In this document: positions 45,605-56,929 of the stretch, piece after piece
Position numbering within the stretch: the first letter of the stretch is position 1
How the letters are laid out: each line of letters begins with the position of its first letter
NCBI RefSeq assembly: GCF_030848805.1
Contig: NC_092368.1
Location: forward strand, 2,452,441 to 2,516,440
Direction: 5' to 3'
Length of the DNA: 64,000 nt
Source of the DNA: Temnothorax longispinosus
Lineage: Eukaryota > Arthropoda > Insecta > Hymenoptera > Formicidae
Notes under the pieces: generated by a model
Seen by the model: only the letters and a program-made list of their open reading frames with translations
Database searches by the model: none
Told to the model about the DNA's origin: nothing
Program-made: the position numbers and the translations under genes

Positions 45605-46615
45605 CGCGCACCATCGCATCGCGTCGCGCGAGCAGGATTAGCAAAAACCGTAAAAGAGCATCCATCTGCGGCGCCGCCACGAAAGGCATTGCCGTAATTA
45701 CAGCGTTCGTGTTAACGTTCGTCCTTAATCGGCCGATCGATTACGGTGATCCAGCCAGAAATTCACACGGCCGCGGAAAAAGACGAAATGTTCCTTCCGC
45801 CGCGTGTGTTGAAAGATTCTTCTAAATTTAACTTTATTAGACGCTCCGGAATTATTTCCATCCTCATATTTCTACTTGGTAACCCTCTTTCCTTGTCTTT
45901 TTGTCTACCCTAACATGTTTCAATTTGTTAAAGTGAAAAATCTGTACTTTATAAAAAATCTTGATATATTTACGATCGTGAGCAACATTGGTCAACAGAT
46001 TTAAATTCTTTTCTTATAGAGAATATAATGACAAAAATAATAATAATTAGGTTCTTTTCTTATGAAATATATACGTAATTACAAATGTAATAATAGACTT
46101 TTAAAAATAAAACATAAATATAAACATATAAATCAGAAAATATCTTTTTAGAAGACTTGATTGAGTCTGTTTCGTGACACTTTTCACAACTTGTACGAAA
46201 CGGAGAGACAAACGAAAGACGTCGCTGTGCGAACACTATACGCGTGGAAAGGGGCTACTTTTCCCGAAACTTGGTGAGATTCTTGATTTTCAACAACTCT
46301 CATCGTCACCCCTTTCATCGAGCCGTGAACGAAAACTCCGCTGGGATTTTCCAAAGGCCGTGGCGCAGCCGGCCGCGAAAAGCGCCAGTTTTGTCTTAAC
46401 GACGCATCGGCACATGCACCCGCTGTCTATCTACGTCCGCGCGGCCGCGACGACGCAACGTTCCCGAGGATCCGTCGAGGACGAAGGGGGTAGGCAGGAG
46501 AGGGTGGCGGCGGAGAATAGCCGAGGAGGGTGGGTGTAGGAGAACGGGTGGCGCGCGAGGTTGGGTTTAGGGGGTGGCGTTGTACGGAGGGATGAGATCA
46601 CGCGCGGCAGCGCGC
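45605..46615. other. Non-coding, AT-rich then GC-rich
   Basis: 45830-46160 is AT-rich. From 46170 the DNA becomes CpG-rich, and from about 46485 G-rich on the plus strand. No gene is supported. Confidence 0.5.
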
Positions 46616-46682
46616 GGGGGACGGGGGGGGGTTGCGCGCGGGGGGGTGGGTAGGGTCGCGGGAGGAGGGCCGGGGGGGGGGC
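46616..46682 (+). other. Strong G-quadruplex-prone tract
   Basis: Contains GGGGG, a run of nine G, a run of seven G, several GGG and a final run of about ten G. It is the most G-dense stretch in the window. It lies immediately upstream of a promoter-like segment. Confidence 0.75.
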
Positions 46683-46684
46683 GG

Positions 46685-46765
46685 TTGGTACCAAACAGCG
46701 CTCACTAGCTCACATACTATTGTGTATACTATTGTTCTGGTTGGCTAATATCCAAGATGGCCGAC
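46685..46765 (+). promoter_or_regulatory. Promoter-like segment with YY1/Pho-type motif
   Basis: TTGGTACCAA palindrome at 46685-46694, an exact direct repeat ATACTATTGT at 46714 and 46726, and AAGATGGCC at 46754-46762. AAGATGGC is the core of the YY1/Pleiohomeotic site that often lies just downstream of CpG-type start sites. No coding frame follows. The call rests on motifs and on the G- and CpG-rich setting. Confidence 0.3.
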
Positions 46766-46803
46766 CACTAGTTATACTCGGGTGGCGGCACAGTGTGCGT
46801 GTC

Positions 46804-46843
46804 CTCGCTCGAGCGCGCGCGGCCGCGCGCGCGCTCGAGCGAG
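46804..46843. repeat. Perfect 18-bp hairpin, CG-rich
   Basis: Arms of 18 bp, starting CTCGCTCGAGCG, pair perfectly around a 4-nt loop (GCCG at 46822-46825). The arms contain two CTCGAG sites and a long CG alternation. It can form a cruciform or Z-DNA and is the longest perfect stem I found in the window. Confidence 0.92.
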
Positions 46844-46859
46844 CGAGCGTGCGCGAATG

Positions 46860-48900
46860 TGGGTATATGCGCGTGTACAGAGTAAGGCCATACACATACG
46901 TACGTACGTGTGCACGCTCGTGTGTACGGGGAATTCAGTGTACCGAGCAATGCACGGAGCGATGCATATATACGCGCGAGATAATAGCCATTGGCGGAGC
47001 CTTAGTCTCCTCGAGGTATATTGATCTACCGGCGTCGTCGTCGTTGTCGTTGTTACCGAAGAGCGAAGACTTCCTCCGGGCCGAAGGGCGAAACGCCGTC
47101 CGTCCGTCCGTTCGTCCGCCCGGCAGCGGAATGCTTCCGGTAGATGCGTGTATGGATGCGTGTTTGTAACATTCTACTCTGTACGCGGACCGCGAACCCA
47201 TTGCTTTCGAGCTTCTTAAAACGAGTTGTAACTTCCCCACAGCGGCCACAGCCGCCAAACTCTCGCCCCCCCGTCATCGCATTTGCTTCTTGACGTGCAA
47301 AGCAGTTTCTTTCAGACTTCTGTCTGAAGTATCATCGTCCGAAGAAGTTGGCGTATTGGAGAAGAATACGCGATACGCTTTGTACATCTTTAGTTAAAAA
47401 TATCTTAATCTCAGTCTTTTAATTTTAAGCATTCGGTTAGCAATTTACTCGGAAGTATTTTATTCTATTTCCCCTAAAAAGACACGTTTCTTTCCGCTGG
47501 ATGAACGCCGACGTTGGTGTCGGCGATCAATCCATTATGAATTAATAACGCGAGATCGCGTGGCAGCGACGCATGTTCGCACTTCACTGTGAATCCTTCG
47601 CGATAGCTCGGAGTAGCGTAAAAGGCTAGAGGGATCATCGGGGCCCCCCCTCGACTAATCTCGCGTGTATCTTAAATCTCCCGTCCGCTCTGTTATCTGC
47701 CGAGCTGGCATCTAACTCACGTAGCGCGCGAGTTACTGAAGTTTCATTATCACTCTTAAATGTTAATTACTTTGCATAACGCAGGTAGAGGAAAAATCAG
47801 ATACCGCGTCGCACACACCGGCTTCCACCCGAGCGGAACGCTCGCGCGCGCGAGAACGCGCGATTGTCTTGTTTAATGGCGCTTTTTATCGGCATCGTCG
47901 GATTAAATAATCTGGAAATTGCGACGCGCCGCCGATTTTACCGTTTCCGAGAAATTGTGTCTACTCCGCATGACGCGGAACGCCGACTTATTGGAACGCT
48001 CATTAATATTTAGCATGCGCGAGCGTGGGAAGATCGCGACGTCGCGAGGACACCTTATATTTAAATATTCGACGTCTCTATTGTATCTCAGGAACGCGTT
48101 ATAAGCTTCTTCCAATAAGCGCGCCGCCATTTTTCATGCGTTCTATGGAACCAGTGAACTCGAAGATGTGCAATCAATTATTATATAGACGATACTAAAT
48201 CTTCCCATACACGTGCAATCACCATCGGCATAATGTACCTTTCTTCTCTCACGGTGTGTGCCGACTTCGTTGAATAGCGGTGCGGCGCTGCATTATCGTA
48301 ATTTCTCGCGAGACTTTTCTATTTTCGAAGACTCGCAGATCTTGAAATAAGCGTACCCGTATATATGGACCACATACCATAATTATCATTTGTTATAAAA
48401 TTAATTCAAGGGTAACTGGGACGAGTGTCGGTGTCAATTTCCGTGACGAATCGAGCCGTTTCCCGAAATCCCACGCGCAACGAATATAACCGAATCACGA
48501 GAATATCGCGCGCTGAAAAGCGGATTCCCCCTCGCACGCTAACCTGTCGCGTTGCGTCGCGCCGTGTCGAGGGGTGTGAATTTTCGCGCTTTAAAACAAT
48601 ACGACGATACAGCCCCTTCTTTCTCTCGCTCTTTCACGATAAAGTCACGTCTTTCTTTTCAAGATATATAATAGCGTGATTTACGATTTTTTCTGGCCTC
48701 GTGACGAGTTGAGAAAAAAAATTATTGTGGTTATTGAAGAATGCAGGCAGATTATTGTGAAATCATAGCTGCATATTTTAATTCGGTGCCAGTCTGGCGG
48801 TGCCAATGGAAAGTCACGCCAAAGGGGTGCGGTATATACTGCAGTTTCCTTCACACGAATCTCATGTCTTTGAAATAAAATAAAAATAAAAAACTTTTTT
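46860..48900. other. Non-coding, CpG-rich then mixed
   Basis: No gene supported. A (CGTA)n-type run lies near 46898-46910. An inverted CCAAT is near 46990. A (TCG/TTG)n run lies at 47031-47051 and GTCC repeats near 47098-47118. A CGCGCG patch is at 47840-47860. 48780-48850 has small inverted repeats such as GCGGTATATACTGC. Confidence 0.5.
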
Positions 48901-50400
48901 AAAAAGTTCAACCGCGATCCTTTTCGGGAAAATGTGTTACGTCGCGTGCAACGTTTGCAGATAACACGTGCACACACGAGTGTAACAAAAATTGATAGTT
49001 CCTTTCTGGAAAAGGTTCGATTTTTTTTAATTATCACAGTCAAAGCTCATCGTGCGCAGCGTCATAGTTATTTACGAACGTATGAAACATACATGCGATT
49101 TTGGTGGCTTGCAATGATAAACAACGGAAATGGAATCGATCACGATTCTATGACCGTCGATAAAACAAGTAGTAAACAAGTAGTATTTGCATTGAAAATT
49201 CATTATAGTCGGACCGGTAGCGAATTTCAACCGCGCGTAATTTAAGAATTAAATTGTTTTTAGAAAAAAAAGCAGTTCTCGTTAATTGACCGATCCCGCG
49301 CGATAAGGAATCATTTATCATCCGGTTGTGCCATCAATTACGCAACATCCTATATGCATTTGTAAAAAGATGGAGCGTCGTTGAGGATGCACAGCCGCAA
49401 CGCAATCGTTCGTATTGAGTCGTAAACTTAGAAATAAACTTGAAATTGTATTTTAATGAAAGGAAATATGATAAACAATTCGCGCAACTCTTATTTTGTC
49501 TTCGATGCAACTTTTCTAATTCGCAATTTATAAAACGGGGAGTACGGTAATCCATTAAAAAAAGGTATGAGAATACAGTACTTGTAAATCTTGAGAACTG
49601 AAAAAAATGTAACTTAAAAAAAGATAATGAATCTATATGATACGACACGTATGACATATTTAACATATATATTATGCCTATTAAACTGACAGCCACTGCA
49701 ATTGATTGTAACATAAGCAAAAATTTGATGCTTTTTTATCGATAATTTGTTGCTTTATTCGTGAATTCTTTGTTTTAGCTGATTTCGTGGCTGTGTGCAA
49801 ATTTATAATTAATTTCCTTCGTCCATGAAATTATCAAGTATAATTATGACATTTTTACAAAAAAATTCGAGACAACTTTATATACATATACTCGTGTAAA
49901 CATAACTATTTTTATTAAATCGACTGAAGTAATAAAATCGCGAATAAGACAACTTTACAACAACAAAAAAAGAACTAAATTCATGTTTATATTTTATTAG
50001 ATTGTATTGCAGAGTGCCAGCTTAATAGACAGACATATTGTTAAGTTTCGGATCAATGGCCTCTCGTCAATTTACACGAGATCGTCCTACCACTGTGTTG
50101 TTTCTTACAGTATGTGCGATATACGCGTATTCGCGGTCCAGATAGTCCGTGAAAGAAACGAGGCACTTATTTCGCGATGCATCGCGATACTCCGCCAAGG
50201 GTTAAGCCCACGCGGCAAATTCCTGCCAGCTGCAGACGCGCGTTTTGCCCCGACTGTACATCCTATTCCCGCGCGTGAATATATTAGGGTGGTTCTGCTC
50301 CCCCTTGGAACTCGAACACATACAAATTAACGATATTACTCGCGCGCGTACGCTCGCGCGCTCCTACTGTCCGTGTATATGTTAGAGACAGAGAGACGTA
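48901..50400. other. Non-coding, AT-rich
   Basis: Mostly AT-rich DNA, strongest at 49240-50030. No gene, element end or clear repeat was found. 50100-50340 is mixed. Confidence 0.5.
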
Positions 50401-50405
50401 AAATG

Positions 50406-50420
50406 CGGCGGCGGCGGCGG
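50406..50420. repeat. (GGC)5 trinucleotide repeat
   Basis: Short GGC repeat at the start of a G-rich patch. Confidence 0.85.
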
Positions 50421-50481
50421 TGGCAGCGGAGGGTTGCGCGACGCGTCAAGGGGTGGAGAGGCTTGGAGAGGCTTTGCGTAT

Positions 50482-50506
50482 ATGTGTATGTGTGTGTGTG
50501 TGTGTA
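50482..50506. repeat. (GT)n microsatellite
   Basis: (GT)8 at 50490-50505 preceded by TATGTGTA. Confidence 0.9.
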
Positions 50507-50687
50507 TGCGCAGGGGTGCGCAGGACGGGGGATGAAATATTATAATACGTCACTTGGCAACTGTGCTGCGCCATCGAGCGGTGTATACCAAGTTTCAAAT
50601 ACGCTAATTCGAAAGCCACCCCTTCCACCCTCGTTCCCCGTCGCCGGGGTAGCAGGAGAGTTACGCGACTTCTTTCCCAACCCCCTT

Positions 50688-50710
50688 CTCCTCCTCCTCC
50701 GCCTCCTCCT
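50688..50710. repeat. (CTC)n trinucleotide repeat
   Basis: CTC/CCT units broken once by CCG. Confidence 0.9.
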
Positions 50711-50880
50711 ACACTTTCCACCCACTCGCTTGCGTCTCCGTATGCGCGACTTCGCCGCCGTCTCCCGTGGCGAAGATTTCTCCGTGCGACGAGGAGAAAA
50801 ATTACCGGGATGTTTGCAGAGGGAAAAGTGGAGAAATGGAGAGTGGAGAGGAATCGCTCTGCAACGTGGAATTTTGTTAA

Positions 50881-50884
<4 letters not shown>

Positions 50885-50934
<50 letters not shown>
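50885..50934. repeat. (AT)25 microsatellite
   Basis: Fifty bases of uninterrupted AT. It is the longest AT repeat in the window, and self-complementary, so it can extrude a cruciform. Confidence 0.97.
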
Positions 50935-50936
<2 letters not shown>

Positions 50937-50939
50937 CGT

Positions 50940-53360
50940 TAACACATAAAACTAAATGTTCAATCGTGAAACTAAATCGGTTCTCGGTGCCGCGATGATA
51001 TCGATAACGGGACGGTTCCCTCCCTTATTGTCCTTCTTTACGATCTTCCTCGTCCCTTAGTTTTTTTCTCGTGTCGATAAACAATTTCTCTCGCGTCGCG
51101 GCTCAGATTAGGCCGAATCACATATCAAACAGCGTCGTCTTCCGTATGCTCGCCTTTTCACAACAACAATTTTAGCGAGCGTCTCTCTCGTCTCTCGGCC
51201 AAGTTCTATTAGAGATGCGCGATTCCTTGCCCTTCGTCTGAGAAGAGAGGATATAAAATACTGCCCTTTCCGGGCGCCGCGAAAACTTGTCCAAAGCGAG
51301 CTCGGTTAAAAGACGACCACGACGACAACAACGGCGAAGTTTAAAAAGTACGACGCGGAGGAGAGATAAACGCGCACACGGCATTAAGCTGCATCTTTGT
51401 GCCTATGTACTGGACATTTATTTTTACACTAAACTGTCAACAGGCCAAGAAAGAAAGAAAGAAAGAAAGAGAACTGAAATGAAAAACGCGAAAATTCGCA
51501 ACTGTAGATGCAATTTGCGATTTCTTTGGTACGCACTTTTTTATATAATATATGGAGCGTATAAATAATTGTTGCAAGATGTGGAAATAAAACTCGATGT
51601 CAGATTTATGAAGATAAATTGCCTAGTTCTTTCTTTGAGATTAAATTATATTAATTAATTAAGTTAAATATGTTAATCGTATTAAATAAATGTATATATA
51701 AATATAAAAATACTCAGGAAACATAGCATTTCTTCAACTTTTGCTTTCTATATCTTTTAATTAGCGATGTATAAGCGAAGAAACATATATCTTCTCTCTC
51801 CGTCACAATGTAAGTCGACTCTCAAAGTAAGAATAACCCTTGCATTAACGTTTCACAAGGTTAAGACGCGTGTTACGGGATCCATTAAGGCCTCACCGGC
51901 AAACGATCGCTTCTGATCATGCGAAAGGAACAATTTCCGCACGTAGGCATCGGGAATTCTTCGATCGCCCCCGAAACCCGATACACCCAGCAGCACTCTC
52001 CGTAGACGAACGGAAGGTACGCGTCCGGAGTGCTTTTCGCGAAAGACGCCCGGTATACGGGCCCTGTCCACGAGGGTGTGGTTTGATTAATGACCTATTC
52101 GATCCCCCTGCCTTTCTACGCGGATGCTTCGCGCTGCCGTAGTATCGAATTCTACCTAAATACACCTGTATACGCGTGCACGCGTGTGCGTCAACGTGCG
52201 CGCGCGCCTATTCGTCTGTTTATATGTACATACGTCGACGAGAAAGGGGGATGAGAGGCAGGAGTAGTAGATAGGTAAAAGGGGTTGCACAAGCAACAGA
52301 GAGAGAGGGAGAGAGAGAGAGTCGCATTCATTAATACTATAGGATCGAAGAGAATCCTCCGAAAGTAAACATCATTACAAAGAAACTAATGCGAGGATAT
52401 AATAATCGTGCACCGACTTACAAATGTAATGGAAATGCGGCGCAGCATCTCTCATTGTTGATAAAACTGGAGTTAGCTGTTAAAATGAGAGCAAATATAG
52501 TAATTTAAAAATTACAAGTCAATGCGTGGTTCATCAAATAAAAGCTTTCCCCAGCAAGCTAAGTGAAATTAATTAAATGCGTTACAAAAGCTTCTCCGAG
52601 ACTCGCTAACGTGAAATGTAATATCCCTTATTGTACTGACTGATCATATTGGGGTTAAAACCGAGTCTCGCCACGACAACACTTCGTCTATACAAATTTG
52701 CACGTGGCTGCTGAGAATTAAAAGGAAATGTTGGTTAAAATACGATATCGACTCGTTTGATTCCACGGATTCAATTCTTGGAGTATATCGCGAATAATTA
52801 TGTTCCGCTCTAAACGGTACCTAATGCCATTAAGTAATCCCGGCGTTCGAGAAATGGGAGCGCGAGATGAAAAGGGTTCAAGAATCCAGATACAGATGTA
52901 GGATACGCGGCCCGATACGAATTCTCCGATACGATGAAAAATCATGATCGTCGAAACGATAATACTCCATAGCGGACTGTAGAATCAGGGGGGGAATCAC
53001 TGCGATGCCTGGTAAATGATACTTACAGCATATATTCCGCGAGACCCGATGCGGCAAAAATGAGACTGGAAACAGGAGAAGCCGTGACAAGGACGTGTAC
53101 AGCGCACGACATTAATTTCCAGAGGCGGCTAGCAAGTTTCGCGGAGTTTCGAGCTCGCTCGCTCGCTCGTTCGTTCGCCGCAAAATACTTTGACAAATCC
53201 CCGCGATATCTCGCGGAAAAACTCCGCCGGCGAAGTCGAGAGCGCGCGCGCGCGCGCACACTCTAATCGAAAGGAAACACGGCGTCGCATATAAATAAGA
53301 ATTTATAGACGATGAAAAATGCGAACGAAAGTTGGAGTTCCGCGCGAGTTTTCTTCCTCC
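50940..53360. other. Non-coding, mixed composition
   Basis: No gene supported. A (GAAA)n repeat lies at 51447. 51560-51790 is AT-rich. CpG-rich DNA lies at 51900-52140, and GC-alternating DNA at 52170-52210. A GA run is near 52300-52321. A (CGCT)n/(CGTT)n run lies near 53154-53176, and (CG)n at 53241-53256. Confidence 0.5.
51447..51473 (+). repeat. (GAAA)n tetranucleotide repeat
   Basis: About six AAGA/GAAA units in tandem. Confidence 0.95.
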
Positions 53361-53361
53361 G

Positions 53362-53395
53362 CTCCTTCTCCTCCTCCTCGTCCTCCTCCTCTTCC
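53362..53395. repeat. (CTC)n trinucleotide repeat
   Basis: CTC/TCC units with one CGT interruption, in a pyrimidine-rich stretch that extends to about 53440. Confidence 0.85.
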
Positions 53396-53399
53396 ACTG

Positions 53400-56300
53400 C
53401 TCCTCTTTCTCTCCTCTCCTCTCTTTCGTTCCTCCGTCATCCTTCTTCCCGAGAGTTCGCGCAGGGGCGGAGGGGAGGGAGGGAATTTACGGGGCGAAGT
53501 AAAAGTTTCGCGCGAAAAGCGAAAACTCTCGCTAATGGCTGTTTTTCTTGGGCGGAATACTTAAAAAAAAAGGGCGGGCGATGGAGGAGGGAATGGGTGG
53601 CGGCCGTAGGAAGCGCGAAACGACGGAAATAAAAACGAGAGAGTTACTCGCTTCTTCTCTTGTCTCTCCTTCTTTCTCGCTCCTTCTCCCTATCTCCCTC
53701 CCCCCCACGTCCACTCTCTTTCTTCCTCTTTCACGTTATGTCTCCGCGACAGAAACAAAAAAGTGTAATTTGCCGCTATTAGGCGACACCCTTCCTCGCG
53801 CGCGCCCAACCCTCCCTTGTCCGTCTCGCCCCCGCGAGAAGAGGGTGACGAGCGCTGAACTCGCGATATTACGACCTCGGCGACGACCATTCTCGTTCGC
53901 TCTTTCTCTCTCTTTCGTTCTTTCGGCGCGAAACAACTTACAATCGAATTACATCCGCCGGATCTGGTCGTGGCGTTACATCGTCACGAGCGTAACACTG
54001 TGACGGCGAAGACGAAGTCCGCTACTCGCGTCACGTTGCATCAACTTAGCGAGTGTTGCTGCAAGATTCAAGAATATGCTTTGCGCGCCGCAGAGCGCGC
54101 GAGAAAAAGAAATGATTTTTCTCCTCGTCGCGCGTACAAACACGAAGGGGACAAATAATGCACACAAAATAATGGTATACATAACATATAAAAATATCGT
54201 TGCGATTAACGTATCAATTAAATCTACGAAGATATTTCCGCGAGATATTCAGATTACTTATTGCCACATTTTGCGACAACTCGTCGTTCAATCGCGGTTT
54301 AACGAAGCGCACAGAAGAGCGTTGTCAAAAATCACTTCCGTTAACTGCACGCGTTCCCGCGGGCGTGTAATAATCAACTAGAAAATTACACACTAATCGG
54401 TTAGATCCGGTGGAAGAGATTACCTAGGCGTACGCGATGCGTCCCGACAAGCACGCGAAACGGCCGTCAAGTCGTTGGCTATGGTCGTAGGTCAATACCA
54501 TATCTGCCGCATACGTCGTGCGTGAACGCACGCACACGCACGCACGCACGCAGGAACGGACGGATGCGTCGAGCAGCCTGATGCAACGAGGGTCTCGCTT
54601 TATTTATTAATCCAACCGTATCCAACTGCTTTCTATTGAAAGAAATATCTGAATTTTTAATGGATTGTTTCTATGGCTATTAGCCACCGCAGAAAGAGAT
54701 CCTTGAATACGTTTTTTAATAAAATTACTGGAAAAAAGTATGAGTTTCACTGCATTTTATATTTTTAATTAAACGACGTTGTTCTTTGTCTCTATAACGT
54801 TTTACATTAAATAATCTATTCTTGAATTTTAATTAGATATGTAGTGTTGAAGCTAAGAAAAAAAATCCGAAGATTGATATCGTGAGAAACACTAAAACGC
54901 TAAAAACATTTGAAATGCTCTAGAATCGTGAAAGAAAGGGACTGCCATTACGGATATCAAACCTCTATGAAATTGCACGTCTGCGTGCTAAAAGCGGAAG
55001 AAAAAGTTCGATCGGAGGAAAGGTTAACGTGCATGGGGGGGCAACGAAATGAGGAGGGAAGAAACTCGCGGGCTCGTTCTTTCTCGAGCGGGGCGGAAAC
55101 GTGGGACAGGTTAGCCGTTGAAGTAGCAACGCAAAAATAGCGATCGAACATACCGTCGGCCGTGTAACCACGGCGCGCGCGTATGCGTGCATGCGTGCCG
55201 TGTGCATGCGTACGTGTGTGCGTGTGCTCGCGCTCGCGCTCGCTTTCCACCCCGGCGAGGGATAACGCGATGCAATGGAAATCAAGCGCAACCCCTTGCC
55301 ACGGATTGGTATATACGGAGCATCGGCTCCGATGGAAGCCATTATCTTGATATGTTGGCCGAGCATCGAGCCACTCTCTTCGTTCCAGGCCCCTCTTGCT
55401 TGCCCCCCTCCCCCCCTCCCCCTCCCCGCTGCCCTTCGCCTCTATCCCGTCCTACCGATCGGTAACGTATAATTAAAGTTGCTCGCCAATGGCGAAGAGC
55501 GAGAGAAAGGAGCGGAGGGAGACGAGATGACTCGCCGCCGTTGCTCTCCTCTCTGCGGTGGAAAAAATTTTTTCACAAGGTAAACGGAGCTGATCGGCCG
55601 AGCTGGCCCTCGATGTGGACGAGGCCGAAATTCGAAACCGGAAGCAGACATCGGCGAGCGAAACCTTGAGAGCGAGAAGGGAAGGACGGATAAGGTTCAC
55701 CGTCCTTTCTCCCAATGAACATAAAATATATTGTAACGCGGTACAGTATACGAATGAAATACTAAAGAGATCAATATTCCATGAGAAAGTTGGTCTTAAC
55801 GATCAATTTTTTTTTCAAAATTAAAGATAACATCTTTTTACAATTGAACATTCCATGATGCTCCACTGTTCGAATACCGAACTAATTTCTTGCAAGACTT
55901 CAAAACCTTACAAAGTTGCGAAGTTAGCAACTAACTAGCAAGTAACTACGACTATACCTGCTACTGTCATTTAATTTAATACAGTTTAATTTATTTCAAA
56001 GTCAAAAAAATCTATAAGAACATGTACAGACACACGCACATACACGAAATTGCGCGTCGGAATGGAAATCTTCATTATACCTTAATATGCGCACAGGATA
56101 TCTCGCTACCTATTTTTTATAAATAAAAAAATTAGAGAACTGGATGGAGACATGATCGATTTGTTTTAACACATAACACTTTCAGAAATGGGGGAACGCT
56201 TGAAATTCCCTGTCTGAGACGGCGAGAAGCCGACGCGCCGCGCCGTGTCGCCGGGAAATCTCTTCGAGCGGTAAACGAAGGATTTATGTGTCGAGCGGAC

Positions 56301-56700
56301 TGAAAGTCAAGTCCAGAGAAGAGTGCACTTTAATGCACTCGTGGAACGTCCCGGCACGCCGCGGCTCTCTTCGAGGGCGCGAAATACTTCCGAAGTCACG
56401 CGGCTTTCCCGCTCGTCGAAGGAGAAGCGTATTATTTAAATTCAGACAACCCCGCGAAGAGTCATCTGGTAAATAGAAGCACAGTGGAGCGTCACTCTTC
56501 CCTGATCAGAATCTAGACGAAGAAAAGAAAACCGCGAACGTGCAGACAGATTATGCGTCGCCTAATCCAATCTATCTAATTTTATACAATTTTGTTACAT
56601 TAAATGTAGATCTAACTGTAAGTAAATCCAGCAAATTCAGAAGCAAATCTGCATTATAAATCTGCAAGCGAAATAAAAATCTGGAGAACGTCTGCTTTAT
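53400..56700. other. Non-coding, mixed composition
   Basis: No gene supported. 53650-53740 is pyrimidine-rich. A (CGCA)n-type run lies near 54528-54552. Alternating GC/GT DNA lies at 55170-55245, and a C-rich run at 55400-55440. 55700-56160 is AT-rich, with a small inverted repeat GTTAGCAACTAAC near 55924. Confidence 0.5.
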
Positions 56701-56709
56701 TCCTCCGAG

Positions 56710-56920
56710 AGTTATACGGTTCTCTCTTTTTTTTTCTAGTCGACGTACTTATTGGGATTGCGGATGGTTACAGCACGGTTATGTTAAAGTATAGGTTCCC
56801 CGTCGATATGGGGGTTGGTGTTGCTATAGCCGCGTTATAGCACGATACGTTCTGACGTTCTCATCAAATATTAACGGGGGCCGTATATAAAGCGCGTTTC
56901 CCGCTTGCAAGAAGCATTTT
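56710..56920 (+). promoter_or_regulatory. TATA-box candidate region
   Basis: TATATAAAG at 56884-56892 fits a TATA box, predicting a start near 56915. Upstream lie a TGACG half-site near 56853 and ATTGGG near 56754. No coding frame follows. The call rests on motifs alone. Confidence 0.25.
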
Positions 56921-56929
56921 GTAAGGAAC

